Source of the DNA: Polytrichum commune
Lineage: Eukaryota; Streptophyta; Polytrichopsida; Polytrichales; Polytrichaceae
Assembly: GCA_950295325.1 (NCBI GenBank)
Contig: OX485805.1
Location: forward strand, 23,793,501 to 23,857,500
DNA length: 64,000 nucleotides
Direction: 5' to 3'
Notes under the pieces: model-generated
What the model was told of the DNA's origin: nothing
Database searches by the model: none
The model's input: only the letters and a program-made list of their open reading frames with translations
Position numbers and translations under genes: made by a program
Part shown: positions 35,716 to 47,290 of the stretch, one piece after another
How positions within the stretch are numbered: position 1 is the first letter of the stretch
Layout of the letters: each line of letters starts with the position of its first letter

Positions 35716-36133
35716 CTTCCGAGATATTTTGATTAAAATGTTATTTTAAGCAGTAAGTTTATGGTATTTTTGGACTAAAATTATTTTTAGGATTTTTTTC
35801 TTCTAAACTTAGTGAACAGTGGGACCTATGACCGTGGACAATTAAGGGCTCTGATACAGGAAAAAATGTTATTGTATCAGTGAAAAATATGGTTTAGGGT
35901 GTTTAATTGAACATTTGGAAGTAATATCAGTAATAAATATGGGTTTGTCTCAAGTCAAACACATATTGTTTTAGTATAATGAGAATTAGTGGTACTCTAA
36001 AAGGGTCACGCAACTTTGGGAAAGAGAAATACATGTGGTGCGTCAAATGTCTTGTAGTGGCCCTTTTAGTCTCACTACATCATCATTATAACATATCTTA
36101 CATACATATGTTTCTTTAAAGAAACAGAAAACT
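35716..36133. other. Left internal part of the Mutator-like element, no gene
   Basis: AT-rich sequence after the TIR. Nothing recognised. Confidence 0.4.
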
Positions 36134-36316
36134 CTAAGAATCAAGGTACTTCAACAAACCACCCTCCAAAACTCGCTTCACTTCGTTGAAGCTAAAACTA
36201 GCTGCATGAATGAACGTGTCTGAATCCGAGTCCAAATCACACACTATAGTAAACAAATAATACAAATGCTTACAGTTGGCCCATTGACCCCGTTTTCCAA
36301 TTGCTTTAGTCGCCAT
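36134..36316 (-). CDS. Short unrecognised ORF near the left end of the Mutator-like element
   Basis: It is 60 codons starting MATKAIGKRGQWANCKHL, then CDLDSDSDTFIHAASFSFNE and VKRVLEGGLLKYLDS. Composition and the start context are protein-like. It could be the first exon of a Myb/SANT-like transposon protein (aromatic W and LYxLF spacing), but I cannot support a function. No continuation was found downstream on minus. Confidence 0.3.
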   Translation of the reverse strand: MATKAIGKRGQWANCKHLYYLFTIVCDLDSDSDTFIHAASFSFNEVKRVLEGGLLKYLDS

Positions 36317-38429
36317 CTCCTTGAAGTTAGGACAAGTGCATGCTGGCAGCTACGAAATCGTCAAGTAGTATTGCTGAACCTTTGGGGGCGTGCCGGAATC
36401 CAATGAGACGATGCATCCTAAGGCAGGGGCTGGAAGCATGCACAATTTGTGCACTTTGGCTTTCAGTGATAGGGTTGAGGCACAATTATTGGCGTGTTTT
36501 GTTGACGGGGCCTTCTTGTTGCGCCTAATCAATTTCCTTGAATGTCGGGTGGGAAACTCATCCGGATAATGGCGGAATCAATGTAGTTGAACTATAAAAA
36601 ATGAACTATACATGAAATATAGAGGCAAGTATAGACTTACCAACTCGAGTTTCGAGTTTCCTGTTTTTGGTATGTTTCTCCAAGGATTGCATCCAATGCG
36701 TGTGGAGAGGTTGACACAGGTCATCAGATAGGAACATGGAACTACAACCAATAGAGGAAGAACAGGAGCACAAAGGATCACGCGAACCATCAATGACAGA
36801 GAGTGAGCATCGCAACAATCCCAATAAGAGCGGATCAGACGAGGAGACAAAAGAATACTCAATTTGCACAGTTTGTTTGGGTCACAGATAATATGCAATA
36901 AGGGCAGATACACGTTTAGATTTTTGCAAAAATGGCATGTGAAATTGAGTTCTCTGAATATGGATGAAAATAAGTCACACTATAGATTGAATGGTAGGTT
37001 GAAAGGATTTCAGGTTAGGGGGAGTTGCTTTGATGAATGTTTTGTTATGTCACATTATGGGGTTCTCGGTTCCAAGAGGCGGTAGGGGGTGGATGTCGCG
37101 CACCTCTCCATAAGGAGTGCCCGCAACACTATGGGCACAGAGGGGACCCCGGAGTGACACCCGGGACTTGTGACGCCATTGGTGAGAGGGACCAAGTGAT
37201 CCTAATGTGGGTGAGGGCCCCGGGCGTTTAGAACACCTCCCACCCACGAAGACTAGGAGTCATGAGGGTAAAGCCATAAGCTATGAGTAGCTTATGGCGT
37301 CCCAATTCTAGAACGCTCAAGAACACCTCAATCTGAGGTGTGAGCTAGGAGATATAGCACTTTGAGTGGGATGATGTCCCGGGACAGCGCCCTGGAACAG
37401 CAGTGGCCTGGGAGTGGCTCCCGGGACTGCAAAGGTTTAAACAGGCATAACTTCCTTGGTACTTGTCCGAATGGGGCAAGTGAGGTGTCCATCGGCATCA
37501 ACGTGAAACGTAGATGACGATAGAGTGGTTGGTTGTTAGATTCAAAGACTGCACGTGGAAGTTATGAAGGTCTGAAGCTGCAGGGAGGCTTCTAGACCCA
37601 GCGGCTAAGGGAAAATGTCTACTTGGCCCCAACTCTTGGTAGAGAGACAAAAGGGATGTTGACAGTGGGGGAGGGGCCCCGCCAAAAGTCCTAGAGGCTT
37701 ATATGGGTGAGGCGGCTTTGCCGACCGACCCCCCCGGAGCATACTTGGCAATGTGCTCCAGGTGGTTGTAGTGTTGTCCTACCAACACTATGACCAACTA
37801 AGGAGTGGACTTCCATGGATGGAAGTCCACCTTAGCCATGGGTTACCTACTAAGGGGAAGAGTCCCGAATGCATGTGTAGGAGGGTTTGGTGACCAAATA
37901 TGAGATTGAAGGTCCGCGGTTTTGAAAGCTAACCATGCATGTGCGTGGGATGTGCAGGTTAGCGCTCGGGACACTTGCTAGGGTCGGAAAGTGATTGAGC
38001 TAAGTGAAGAAAAGCTAGCAAGGGTCGCGACAGTGGAGGTGTGAGGTAGGAGATATGCCAATTTCAGTGGGGCGCTCGCGCAGGACCAAGCCCTAGACAT
38101 CATTGACCCGGGAATGGCTCCAAGTGGAGGATGTTTAGGTTGTGCTTGAGAGAAGGTAAGGTATTTAGTGATTTTGATTAGAGGCTGAAAATATTTGGTT
38201 GAAATTGAGTGTGAAATTTGGAATGTGGGGGGAGGTCTTGGAACCAACAGGGTGGAGGACGTCAATACTAATCAGGTCCCGTTCAACACATACCTTACCC
38301 TCTCGGAGCCGAGAGGGTCCCCGAAACAAAGATTGAACCCAACCCCCTACCCCTTCTCGGGGCCGAGAGCGTCATTACATGACACAACTTAGCCCCTAAT
38401 ATCTTCGGACCTTCATAACTTCCACTTGC
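36317..38429. other. Repeat-rich interior of the Mutator-like element
   Basis: No gene was recognised. About 37,388-37,580 (CAGTGGCCTGGGAGTGGCTCC, CATAACTT, GGGGCAAGTGAGGTGT, GTGGAAGTTATGAAGGTC) is an older copy of the sequence that forms the arms of the inverted repeats at 38.8, 39.65 and 43.5 kb. The region 37,080-37,990 is rich in CCCGGG and GGGACT words and may be part of an unidentified element. Confidence 0.45.
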
Positions 38430-41400
38430 AAAAAAACCCAACCCACCCACTAATCTACCATCAAATCCCTTTCAAAATGATACTTAGCAAAAATCAACCC
38501 ATCTACATGAGCATCCTCACCCCCTCTCCTATGGTGTCTCGGTGCCGAAACACCCTCAAATGAGAAAAAATAAACCCAACCCACCCACTAATCTACCACC
38601 TGTTCCCCCTCAAAATGAGACTTAGCAAAAATCAACCCATATACATGAGCATCCTCACCCCCTCTCCTATGATGTATCGGTGCCGATACACCCTCAAATG
38701 AGAAAAAAAAAACCCCAACCCACCCACTAATCTACCACCAATTCCCCCTCAAAATGAGACTTAGATGTCAATGCACACCTCACTTGCCCCATTCAAGCAA
38801 GTACTGAGAAAGTTATGCCCCTTCAAACCTTAGCAGTCTTGGGAGCCACTCCCCGGCCACTGCTAAGGTTTGAAGAGGCATAACTTTCTCAGTACTTGCT
38901 TGAATGGAACAACTAAGGTGTGCATTGCCATCTACGTTGAATGTAAATAACAATAGAGCGGTTGTTTGTTAGATTTGGACAACGCAAGTGGAAGTTATGA
39001 AGGTCCAAAGATATTAGGGGGTTTGTTTTTTTTCATTTGAGGGGGTGAGGATGCTCATGTATATGGGTTGATTTTTGCTAAGTCTCATTTTGATGGGGAA
39101 TTGGTGGTAGATTAGTGGGTGGGTTGGGGTTTTTTTTTTTTTTTTTTTTTTTATTTGAGGGTGTATTGGCAAATCAACACATATACATGAGCATCCTCAC
39201 CCCCTCTCAAATGGTGTATCGGTGCCGATACCCCCTCAAATGAAAAAAAAAAAACCCCAAACCCACCCACTAATGTACCATCAATTCCCCTTCAAAATGA
39301 TACTTAGCACAAATCAACCCATATACATGAGCATCCTCACCCCCTCTCAAATGGTGTATCGGTGCCGATACCCCCTCAAATGAAAAAAAAAAAACCCAAA
39401 CCCACCCACTAATGTACCATCAAATCCCTTTCAAAATGAGACTTAGCAAAAATCAACCCATCTACATGAGCATCCTCACCCCCTCTCCTATGATGTATCG
39501 GTCCCGATACACCCTCAAATGAGAAAAAAAAAACCCCAACCCACCCACTAATCTACCACCAATTCCCCCTCAAAATGAGACTTAGATGTCAATGCACACC
39601 TCACTTGCCCCATTCAAGCAAGTACTGAGAAAGTTATGCCCCTTCAAACCTTAGCAGTCTTGGGAGCCACTCCCCGGCCACTGCTAAGGTTTGAAGAGGC
39701 ATAACTTTCTCAGTACTTGCTTGAATGAACAACTAAGGTGTGCATTGCCATCTACGTTGAATGTAAATAACAATAGAGCGGTTGTTTGTTAGATTTGGAC
39801 AACGCAAGTGGAAGTTATGAAGGTCCAAAGATATTAGGGGGTTTGTTTTTTTTCATTTCAGGGGGTGAGGATGCTCATGTATATGGGTTGATTTTTGCTA
39901 AGTCTCATTTTGAGGGGGAATTGGTGGTAGATTAGTGGGTGGGTTGGGGTTTTTTTTTTTTTTTTTTTTTTGATTTGAGGGTGTATTGGCAAATCAACAC
40001 ATATACATGAGCATCCTCACCCCCTCTCAAATGGTGTATCGGTGCCGATACCCCCTCAAATGAAAAAAAAAAACCCAAACCCACCCACTAATGTACCATC
40101 CAATCCCTTTCAAAATGAGACTTAGCAAAAATCAACCCATCTACATGAGCATCCTCACCCCCTCTCCTATGGTGTCTCGGTACCCAGACACCCTCAAATG
40201 AGAAAAAAAAACCCCAACCCACCCACTAATGTACCATCAATTCCCCTTCAAAATGAGACTTAGCAAAAATCAACCCATCTACATGAGCATCCTCACCCCC
40301 TCTCCTATGGTGTCTCGGTACCGAGACACCCTCAAATGAGAAAAAAAAAACACCAACCCACCCACTAATGTACCATCAATTCCCCTTCAAAATGAGACTT
40401 AGCAAAAATCAACCCATCTACATGAGCATCCTCACCCCCTCTCCTATGGTGTCTCGCTACCGAGACACCCTCAAATGAGAAAAAAAAACCCAAACCCACC
40501 CACTACTGTACCATCAATTCCCCCTCAAAATGAGACTTAGCAAAAATCAACCCATCTACATGAGCATCCTCACCCCTTCTCCTATGGTGTCTCGGTACCG
40601 AGACACCCTCAAATGAGAAAAAAAAAACCCCAACCCACCCACTAATGTACCATCAATTCCCCTTCAAAATGAGACTTAGCAAAAATCAACCCATCTACAT
40701 GAGCATCCTCACCCCCTCTCCTATGGTGTCTCGCTACCGAGACACCCTCAAATGAGAAAAAAAAAACCCAAACCCACCCACTAATGTACCATCAATTCCC
40801 CCCCAAAATGAGACTTAGCAAAAATCAACCCATCTACATGAGCATCCTCAACCCCTCTCAAATGGTGTCTCGGTACCCAGACACCCTCAAATGAGAAAAA
40901 AAAACCCAAACCCACCCACTACTGTACCATCAATTCCCCCTCAAAATGAGACTTAGCAAAAATCAACCCATCTACATGAGCATCCTCACCCCCTCTCCTA
41001 TGGTGTCTCGGTACCGAGACACCCTCAAATGAGAAAAAAAAAACCCCAACCCACCCACTAATGTACCATCAATTCCCTTTCAAAATGAGACTTAGCAAAA
41101 ATCAACCCATCTACATGAGCATCCTCACCCCCTCTCAAATGGTGTCTCGGTACCGAGACACCCTCAAATGAGAAAAAAAAAACCCCAACCCACCCACTAA
41201 TGTACCATCAAATCCCTTTCAAAATGAGACTTAGCAAAAATCAACCCATCTACATGAGCATCCTCACCCCCTCTCCTATGGTGTCTCGCTACCGAGACAC
41301 CCTCAAATGAGAAAAAAAAACCCAAACCCACCCACTACTGTACCATCAATTCCCCCTCAAAATGAGACTTAGCAAAAATCAACCCATCTACATGAGCATC

Positions 41401-43405
41401 CTCACCCCTTCTCCTATGGTGTCTCGGTACCGAGACACCCTCAAATGAGAAAAAAAAACCCCAACCCACCCACTAATGTACCATCAATTCCCCTTCAAAA
41501 TGAGACTTAGCAAAAATCAACCCATCTACATGAGCATCCTCACCCCCTCTCCTATGGTGTCTCGCTACCGAGACACCCTCAAATGAGAAAAAAAAAACCC
41601 CAACGCACCCACTAATGTACCATCAATTCCCTTTCAAAATGAGACTTACCAAAAATCAACCCATCTACATGAGCATCCTCAACCCCTCTCCTATGGTGTC
41701 TCGGTACCGAGACACCGTCAAATGAGAAAAAAAAAACCCAAACCCACCCACTAATGTACCATCAATTCCCCCTCAAAATGAGACTTAGCAAAAATCAACC
41801 CATATACATGAGCATCCTCACCCCCTCTCAAATGGTGTCTCGGTACCGAGACACCCTCAAATGAGAAAAAAAAAACCCCAACCCACCCACTAATGTACCA
41901 TCAATTCCCTTTCAAAATGAGACTTAGCAAAAATCAACCCATCTACATGAGCATCCTCAGCCCCTCTCCTATGGTGTCTCGGTACCCAGACACCCTCAAA
42001 TGAGAAAAAAAAAACCCAAACCCACCCACTAATGTACCATCAATTCCCTTTCAAAATGAGACTTAGCAAAAATCAACCCATATACATGAGCATCCTCACC
42101 CCCTCTCAAATGGTGTCTCGGTACCGAGACACCCTCAAATGAGAAAAAAAAAACCCCAACCCACCCACTAATGTAGCATCAATTCCCTTTCAAAATGAGA
42201 CTTAGCAAAAATCAACCCATCTACATGAGCATCCTCACCCCCTCTCAAATGGTGTCTCGGTACCGAGACACCCTCAAATGAGAAAAAAACAACCCCAACC
42301 CACCCACTAATGTACCATCAATTCCCCTTCAAAATGAGACTTAGCAAAAATCAACCCATCTACATGAGCATCCTCACCCCGTCTCAAATGGTGTCTCGGT
42401 ACCGAGACACCCTCAAATGAGAAAAAAAAAACCCCAACCCACCCACTAATGTACCATCAATTCCCTTTCAAAATGAGACTTACCAGAAATCAACCCATCT
42501 ACATGAGCATCCTCACCCCCTCTCCTATGGTGTCTCGGCACCGAGACACCCTCAAATGAGAAAAAAAAAACCCAAACCCACCCACTAATGTACCATCAAT
42601 TCCCTTTCAAAATGAGACTTAGCAAAAATCAACCCATATACATGAGCATCCTCACCCCCTCTCAAATGGTGTCTCGGTACCGAGACACCCTCAAATGAGA
42701 AAAAAAAAACCCCAACCCACCCACTAATGTAGCATCAATTCCCTTTCAAAATGAGACTTAGCAAAAATCAACCCATCTACATGAGCATCCTCACCCCCTC
42801 TCCTATGGTGTCTCGGTACCGAGACACCCTCAAATGAGAAAAAAAAAACCCAAACCCACCCACTAATGTACCATCAATTCCCTTTCAAAATGAGACTTAG
42901 CAAAAATCAACCCATCTACATGAGCATCCTCACCCCCTCTCCTATGGTGTCTCGGTACCGAGACACCCTCAAATGAGAAAAAAAAAAAACCCCAACCCAC
43001 CCACTAATGTAGCATCAATTCCCCTTGAAAATGAGACTTAGCAAAAATCAACCCATCTACATGAGCATCCTCACCCCCTCTCCTATGGTGTCTCGGTACC
43101 AAGACACCCTCAAATGAGAAAAAAAAAACCCCAACCCACCCACTAATGTACCATATATTCCCTTTCAAAATGAGACTTAGCAAAAATCAACCCATCTACA
43201 TGAGCATCCTCACCCCCTCTCCTATGGTGTCTCGGTACCGAGACACCCTGAAATGAGAAAAAGAAAAACCCCAACCCACCCACTAATGTACCATCAATTC
43301 CCCCTCAAAATGAGACTTAGCAAAATTCAACCCATATACATGAGCATCCTCAACCCCTCTCAAATGGTGTCTCGGTACCGAGACACCCTCAAATGAGAAA
43401 AAAAG
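38430..43405 (+). repeat. 139-bp satellite array with a palindrome in each unit
   Basis: About 30 units repeat every 139 bp (for example palindromes at 42,251 and 42,390). Each has a palindrome centred on TGTCTCGGTACCGAGACA, then CTCAAATGAG, a run of A, CCCCAACCCACCCACTAAT, TACCATCAATTCCC, AAAATGAGACTTAGC, ATCAACCCAT and ACATGAGCATCCTCACCCC. Units before 40.1 kb often have TGTATCGGTGCCGATACA instead, a paired change that keeps the palindrome. Two 0.82-kb higher-order blocks (about 38.68-39.2 and 39.5-40.0 kb) hold a 72-bp-armed hairpin each (for example 38,787-38,931) and inverted half-units. Frames crossing it are not genes. Confidence 0.95.
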
Positions 43406-43408
43406 AAG

Positions 43409-43753
43409 CCCCTAATATGTTCAGACCTTCATAACTTCCACTTGAAATGTCCAAATCTAACAAAACACCACTCTATTGTTATCTAAATTGAACGGAGATG
43501 GCAATGCACACCATAATTGTCACATTCAAGCAAGTACTCAGAAACTTATGCCTCTTCAAACCTTAGCAGTGGCCCGGGAGTGGCTCCCAAGACTTCTAAG
43601 GTTTGAAGGGGCATAACTTTTTTATTACTTGCTTGAATGGGGCAAGTGAGGTGTGCATTGCCATCTACGTTGAATTTACATAACAATATAGTGGTATTTT
43701 GTTAGATTTGGACATTTTAAGTGGAAGTTATGAAGGTCTGAAGATATTAGGGG
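43409..43753. repeat. Large inverted repeat at the turning point of the satellite
   Basis: Arms of about 160 bp (CCCCTAATATNTTCAGACCTTC, CATAACTTCCACTT, CAAATCTAACAAAA, GCAATGCACACC, TTCAAGCAAGTACT, CTTCAAACCTTAG and their inverses) meet at about 43,581. The symmetry goes on into the flanking 139-bp units on both sides, giving a total palindrome of roughly 1.8 kb (about 42.7-44.47 kb). Confidence 0.9.
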
Positions 43754-44475
43754 TTTTTTTTTTTCTCATTTGAGGGTGTCTCGGTACCGAGACACCATAG
43801 GAGAGGGGGTGAGGATGCTCATGTAGATGGGTTGATTTTTGCTAAGTCTCATTTTGAAAGGGAATTGATGGTACATTAGTGGGTGGGTTGGGGTTTTTTT
43901 TTTCTCATTTGAGGGTGTCTCGGTACCGAGACACCATTTGAGAGGGGGTGAGGATGCTCATGTATATGGGTTGATTTTTGCTAAGTCTCATTTTGAGGGG
44001 GAATTGGTGGTAGATTAGTGGGTGGGTTGGGGTTTTTTTTTTTCTCATTTGAGGGTGTCTCGGTACCGAGACACCATAGGAGAGGGGGTGAGGATGCTCA
44101 TGTATAATGGCTTGATTTTTGCTAAGTCTCATTTGGAAGAGGAATTGGTGGTGCATTAGTGGGTTGGTTGGGGTTTTTTTTTTCTCATTTGAGGGTGTCT
44201 CGATACCGAGACACCATAGGAGAGGGGGTGAGGATGCTCATGTATATGAGTTGATTTTTGCTAAGTATCATTTTAAAGGGGAATTGGTGGTACATTAGTG
44301 GGTGGGTTTGGGGGTTTTTTTTTTCTCATTTGAGGGTGTCTCGGTACCGAGAGACCATATGGGATGGGGTGAGGATGGTCATGTATATGGGTTGAATGTT
44401 TTGTAAGTCTGATTTTGAGGGGGAACTGGTGGTAGATTAGTGGGTGGGGTTGGGGTTTTTTTTTCATTTGAGTGT
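43754..44475 (-). repeat. 139-bp satellite, inverted segment
   Basis: Five units of the same satellite run in the opposite direction (palindromes near 43,775, 43,917, 44,057, 44,197, 44,338). They end where a diverged copy fades into ATTTGAGTGTGTTTCTAG. Confidence 0.9.
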
Positions 44476-44647
44476 GTTTCTAGTACTAGGCAATGTATAA
44501 AGCGAGGATTCTTTTAATCCTGTTGATAAGGGTCCTCAAAATGATTTAAACTCCTCGTTGAATGGAACTAGTTGAATGCTTGTTCTATTCACCCTTAACC
44601 TAGTTTTATTGAAGTCATTTGTCATGTACAAATTGTGACAATCTCCT

Positions 44648-46003
44648 TTGATTGTGCATCATTCAAAAGACAAAACCCGGCACTACAAGGGTTCTCCGGA
44701 GGACCATCCCTGTTTGGACTTGATTCTTGCAGATATACCGGAAAGTCTTCTTGTTCCTGGCATATCAAACCCACCATCATCCATTCCCGCTTGGAATCAA
44801 GAATCGAAAGAGTCGTTACAACCACTAATTGACTTTGCCGACGAACATTTGCACGACGATGGGGCAATTATTTTGTTTCACCCTTTTCACATGAGTACGA
44901 AGTCCAATATTCTTGGATATTGCAAATCGTATGGTTTTGCAATTCGGAAAGAGTGGTGGGAAATGAACCGCCTTCATCTTACATCCCCAATAAATCCAGC
45001 ATCAACTGTAAGATAAAGCTTCAACCTTCTTTCTCATCACCGCATTCAGTTTCAATTTCATCCTTAAGTTAGTTGTGTTGTTTACTTTGTAAAGTAATAT
45101 TGATTTTTATGTCGGGTACATTGTAGACCATGAGGTTCGTTATTTCATTGGCGGTCAGGAGCGTGCCGGGGTCACCTGCATCGAAGTTTTCATTTCGCCA
45201 TGTCCCTGAATTGGATCCTTATGGGGTGGATGTTGCACGGGATGATATTCTCCAGAACTTGGTCTCTCGTGAGGACTAGCTAACTAATGGATCCACACCA
45301 TGGCGAGGGCCTCGTGAAAAGTCCGTGTTTCTAATGCAAATGCTAATTGAAGCATGTAGCTCCCCATGGGATATTATTCTAGATTGCACGGCATCGACCG
45401 GTATGTCTTTGTAATCTTCCATTTCAGTTGGTTAATGGTTAATATTTTTTTGCTCTGAAAATTTATTGTGGTTTTTGCACTAAGTTTTTCCAACTTCTTT
45501 ATTTGTAGGATCTTCCATTCATGCATGCCGCAATGTGCACCGTCACATTGCGGCATTAGAGGCTGATGTTGATATTTTTGAGGCCTTACTTGCTCCATTG
45601 ATTTATCTCTAGAGCAGCCTCTGCAGTCACTATTGAAGACCGTGTCACTAGTTTAGAGGATCATGAGGGTGAAGATATCCCCGTTGAGAGGATTGTGAAA
45701 AGATCTCGCTTTACTAAGTGAGTATGGTCCATAAAAATTCTCTTACTAGTGTTATGTTTTTTGCTGTCATTTCTTCTAAAGTTGAGTTATGAACATGGTA
45801 CCATTGGCATTTGTAGATGCGATAAATTGAGCTATCCTATTCATCGGCCTTTTTTTTGTGACCCTAAATTCAATCCCAGCCCTCCAAAGTCTTGGCAACT
45901 TCTTACATATGCAAATGATATTGCTAATCAACTAGCTGGAGGTTTTTATCAGACTTTTACATCTAAATATCGTCCGGGAAGAGTTTTAGAGTTTTGGATA
46001 TAG
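44648..46003 (+). pseudogene. Beta-class N4/N6 DNA methyltransferase-like gene, four exons, decayed
   Basis: Exon 1 (to 45,007, ACT|GTAAGA) has CLDLILADIPESLLVPGI at the place of the catalytic (D/N/S)PP(Y/W) motif IV, then FADEHLHDDGAIILFHPF and YGFAIRKEWWEMNRLHL. Exon 2 (45,127-45,400, TTGTAG before, CCG|GTATGT after) has PWRGPREKSVFLMQMLIEAC then WDIILDCTASTG. It parallels the EKPxxLLxxxIxxxSxxGDxVLDPFxGSGT of this family, the S-adenosylmethionine motif I. Exon 3 (45,509-45,717) gives SSIHACRNVHRHIAALEADV and DIFEALLAPL. Exon 4 (45,817-46,003) starts CDKLSYPIHRPFFCDP and ends RVLEFWI. Motif IV before motif I is the beta arrangement. An in-frame TAG at 45,277 and a stop plus frame change near 45,605-45,612 make it a pseudogene. 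An N-terminal exon may have been lost to the satellite. Splice phases agree at all three joins. Confidence 0.65.
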
Positions 46004-46439
46004 AAGCTTTAGAATCTGATGGTCATGCCTCCTCTGATTCAAATATTAGTGATTCTAGAATGTCTTCATCATCAGGTGATCATAGTGATTCGGATTTGAT
46101 GTAATAGCTTCATGTGTATGTCTGTGTACTATCTAATATACCGTTTTTTCTTCCGTTGGTTTTTTATTTTATGCACTCATTCCGCATGGAATTCATTGTA
46201 TGTGTATTACTTTCGGAGTTTATGGGATATTGTTTAAAATATTTTCGAACACCACTTGGTTTCTTGTTAACGTTTGAATTAACGAATAATTTTATTGTTC
46301 ATCACTTACTTCCATAATCGGCGTATTAGTTCATACCATTCTCATGTTTCTTTAAGGGTTTCCACTATTCTTCTATTATGGTTTTCATACACTTTTTCAA
46401 TGATTGCTTGCGATTTTAGGCGAATGCTGGTTTGAATAA
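46004..46439. other. 3' flank of the methylase-like gene
   Basis: The frame after the stop (a Ser/Asp-rich stretch, DSNISDSRMSSSSGDHSDSD in another frame near 46,030-46,100) suggests that the protein once went on with an acidic serine-rich tail. No other feature seen. Confidence 0.4.
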
Positions 46440-46575
46440 ATGACCCTAAACCATTACTGTCACCTCATGAAACGTGGCATTCAAGTGTCTTTACTAATAT
46501 CTCTGCATGAGTATGTTCAACAATGATATGAGGTGCACACCTATATTACACAATGGTCTACAAGTTCACTAAAGT
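46440..46575 (-). repeat. Dispersed repeat, copy 2 (inverse of 3,030-3,185)
   Basis: This is the reverse complement of the repeat near 3 kb; see that entry for the shared blocks. Its presence inside the Mutator-like element shows that the element has itself been a target or has captured surrounding sequence. Confidence 0.6.
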
Positions 46576-46815
46576 GTACACCAACGACACTAAATTCTAA
46601 ACATAAAACCCCTAGGCCTTGTCCAAAGTGGCCATGCCGAGACCGAACATGAAATCTAAGCCATTGGGCATGTCGAGACCCAAATTGAAACCAATGATTC
46701 GATTTCAAATTTATGGAGTCAGGTTGAATGTAGCTAAACATGAAACCCAAACATGGCATGCCTACATTCAACCTGAAACCATAAACTTCACCTCAAATCA
46801 GACAGCAAACCCCAA

Positions 46816-47290
46816 GGCCAACAAACCTCGGATCCGAGGCCTCCTGCAAAGTAGCCCATCCACTTGAAATGACGAGACCCACCCAGAAACCACACCCTTT
46901 AAACACAATCAGAATGTAGGGGCTCAAGCCATGAGGCCTCGGGTCCGAGGCCTTCTCCCAGTGGGACTTCATCCACCTCAAATAACAACCTGTAACCATC
47001 CGAGACCCATTCCCAACCTACAAACCTTATACCCAATCTGAAATGATACCGCAGCCACGAGGCCTCGGATCCCAGGCCTTCTCCAAGTGGGATTTAGTCC
47101 ACCTCAAATGACAAGTTGTAACCATCCGAGACCCATTCCCAACCTACAAATTAAACCTTATACCCAATCTGAAATGATACCACAGCCACGAGGCCTCGGA
47201 TCCCAGGCCTTCTCCAAGTGGGACTTAGTCCACCTCAAATGACAACCTGTAACCATCCGAGACCCATTCCCAACCTACAAACCTTATAAG
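46816..47290 (+). repeat. Tandem repeat near the right end of the Mutator-like element
   Basis: Three to four units of about 117-130 bp share GAGGCCTCGGATCC and AGGCCTTCTCC, GTGGGACTTAGTCCACCTCAA, and ACCATCCGAGACCCATTCCC. The head CCTCGGATCCGAGG is palindromic in the first unit. Two more short copies of TATAGGTTCCTCAACCA follow at about 47,315-47,360. Their place within 0.7 kb of the TIR suggests subterminal repeats. Confidence 0.8.

Noticed and set aside
43905-44467. Minus-strand ORFs repeating MHHQFLFQMRLSKNQ-like peptides
   Set aside because: These are read-throughs of the 139-bp satellite; the 139-bp period is not a multiple of three, and indels break the frames.
38430-44475. CRISPR-like array
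   Set aside because: The units are identical throughout with no unique spacers; it is a eukaryotic satellite with palindromes.
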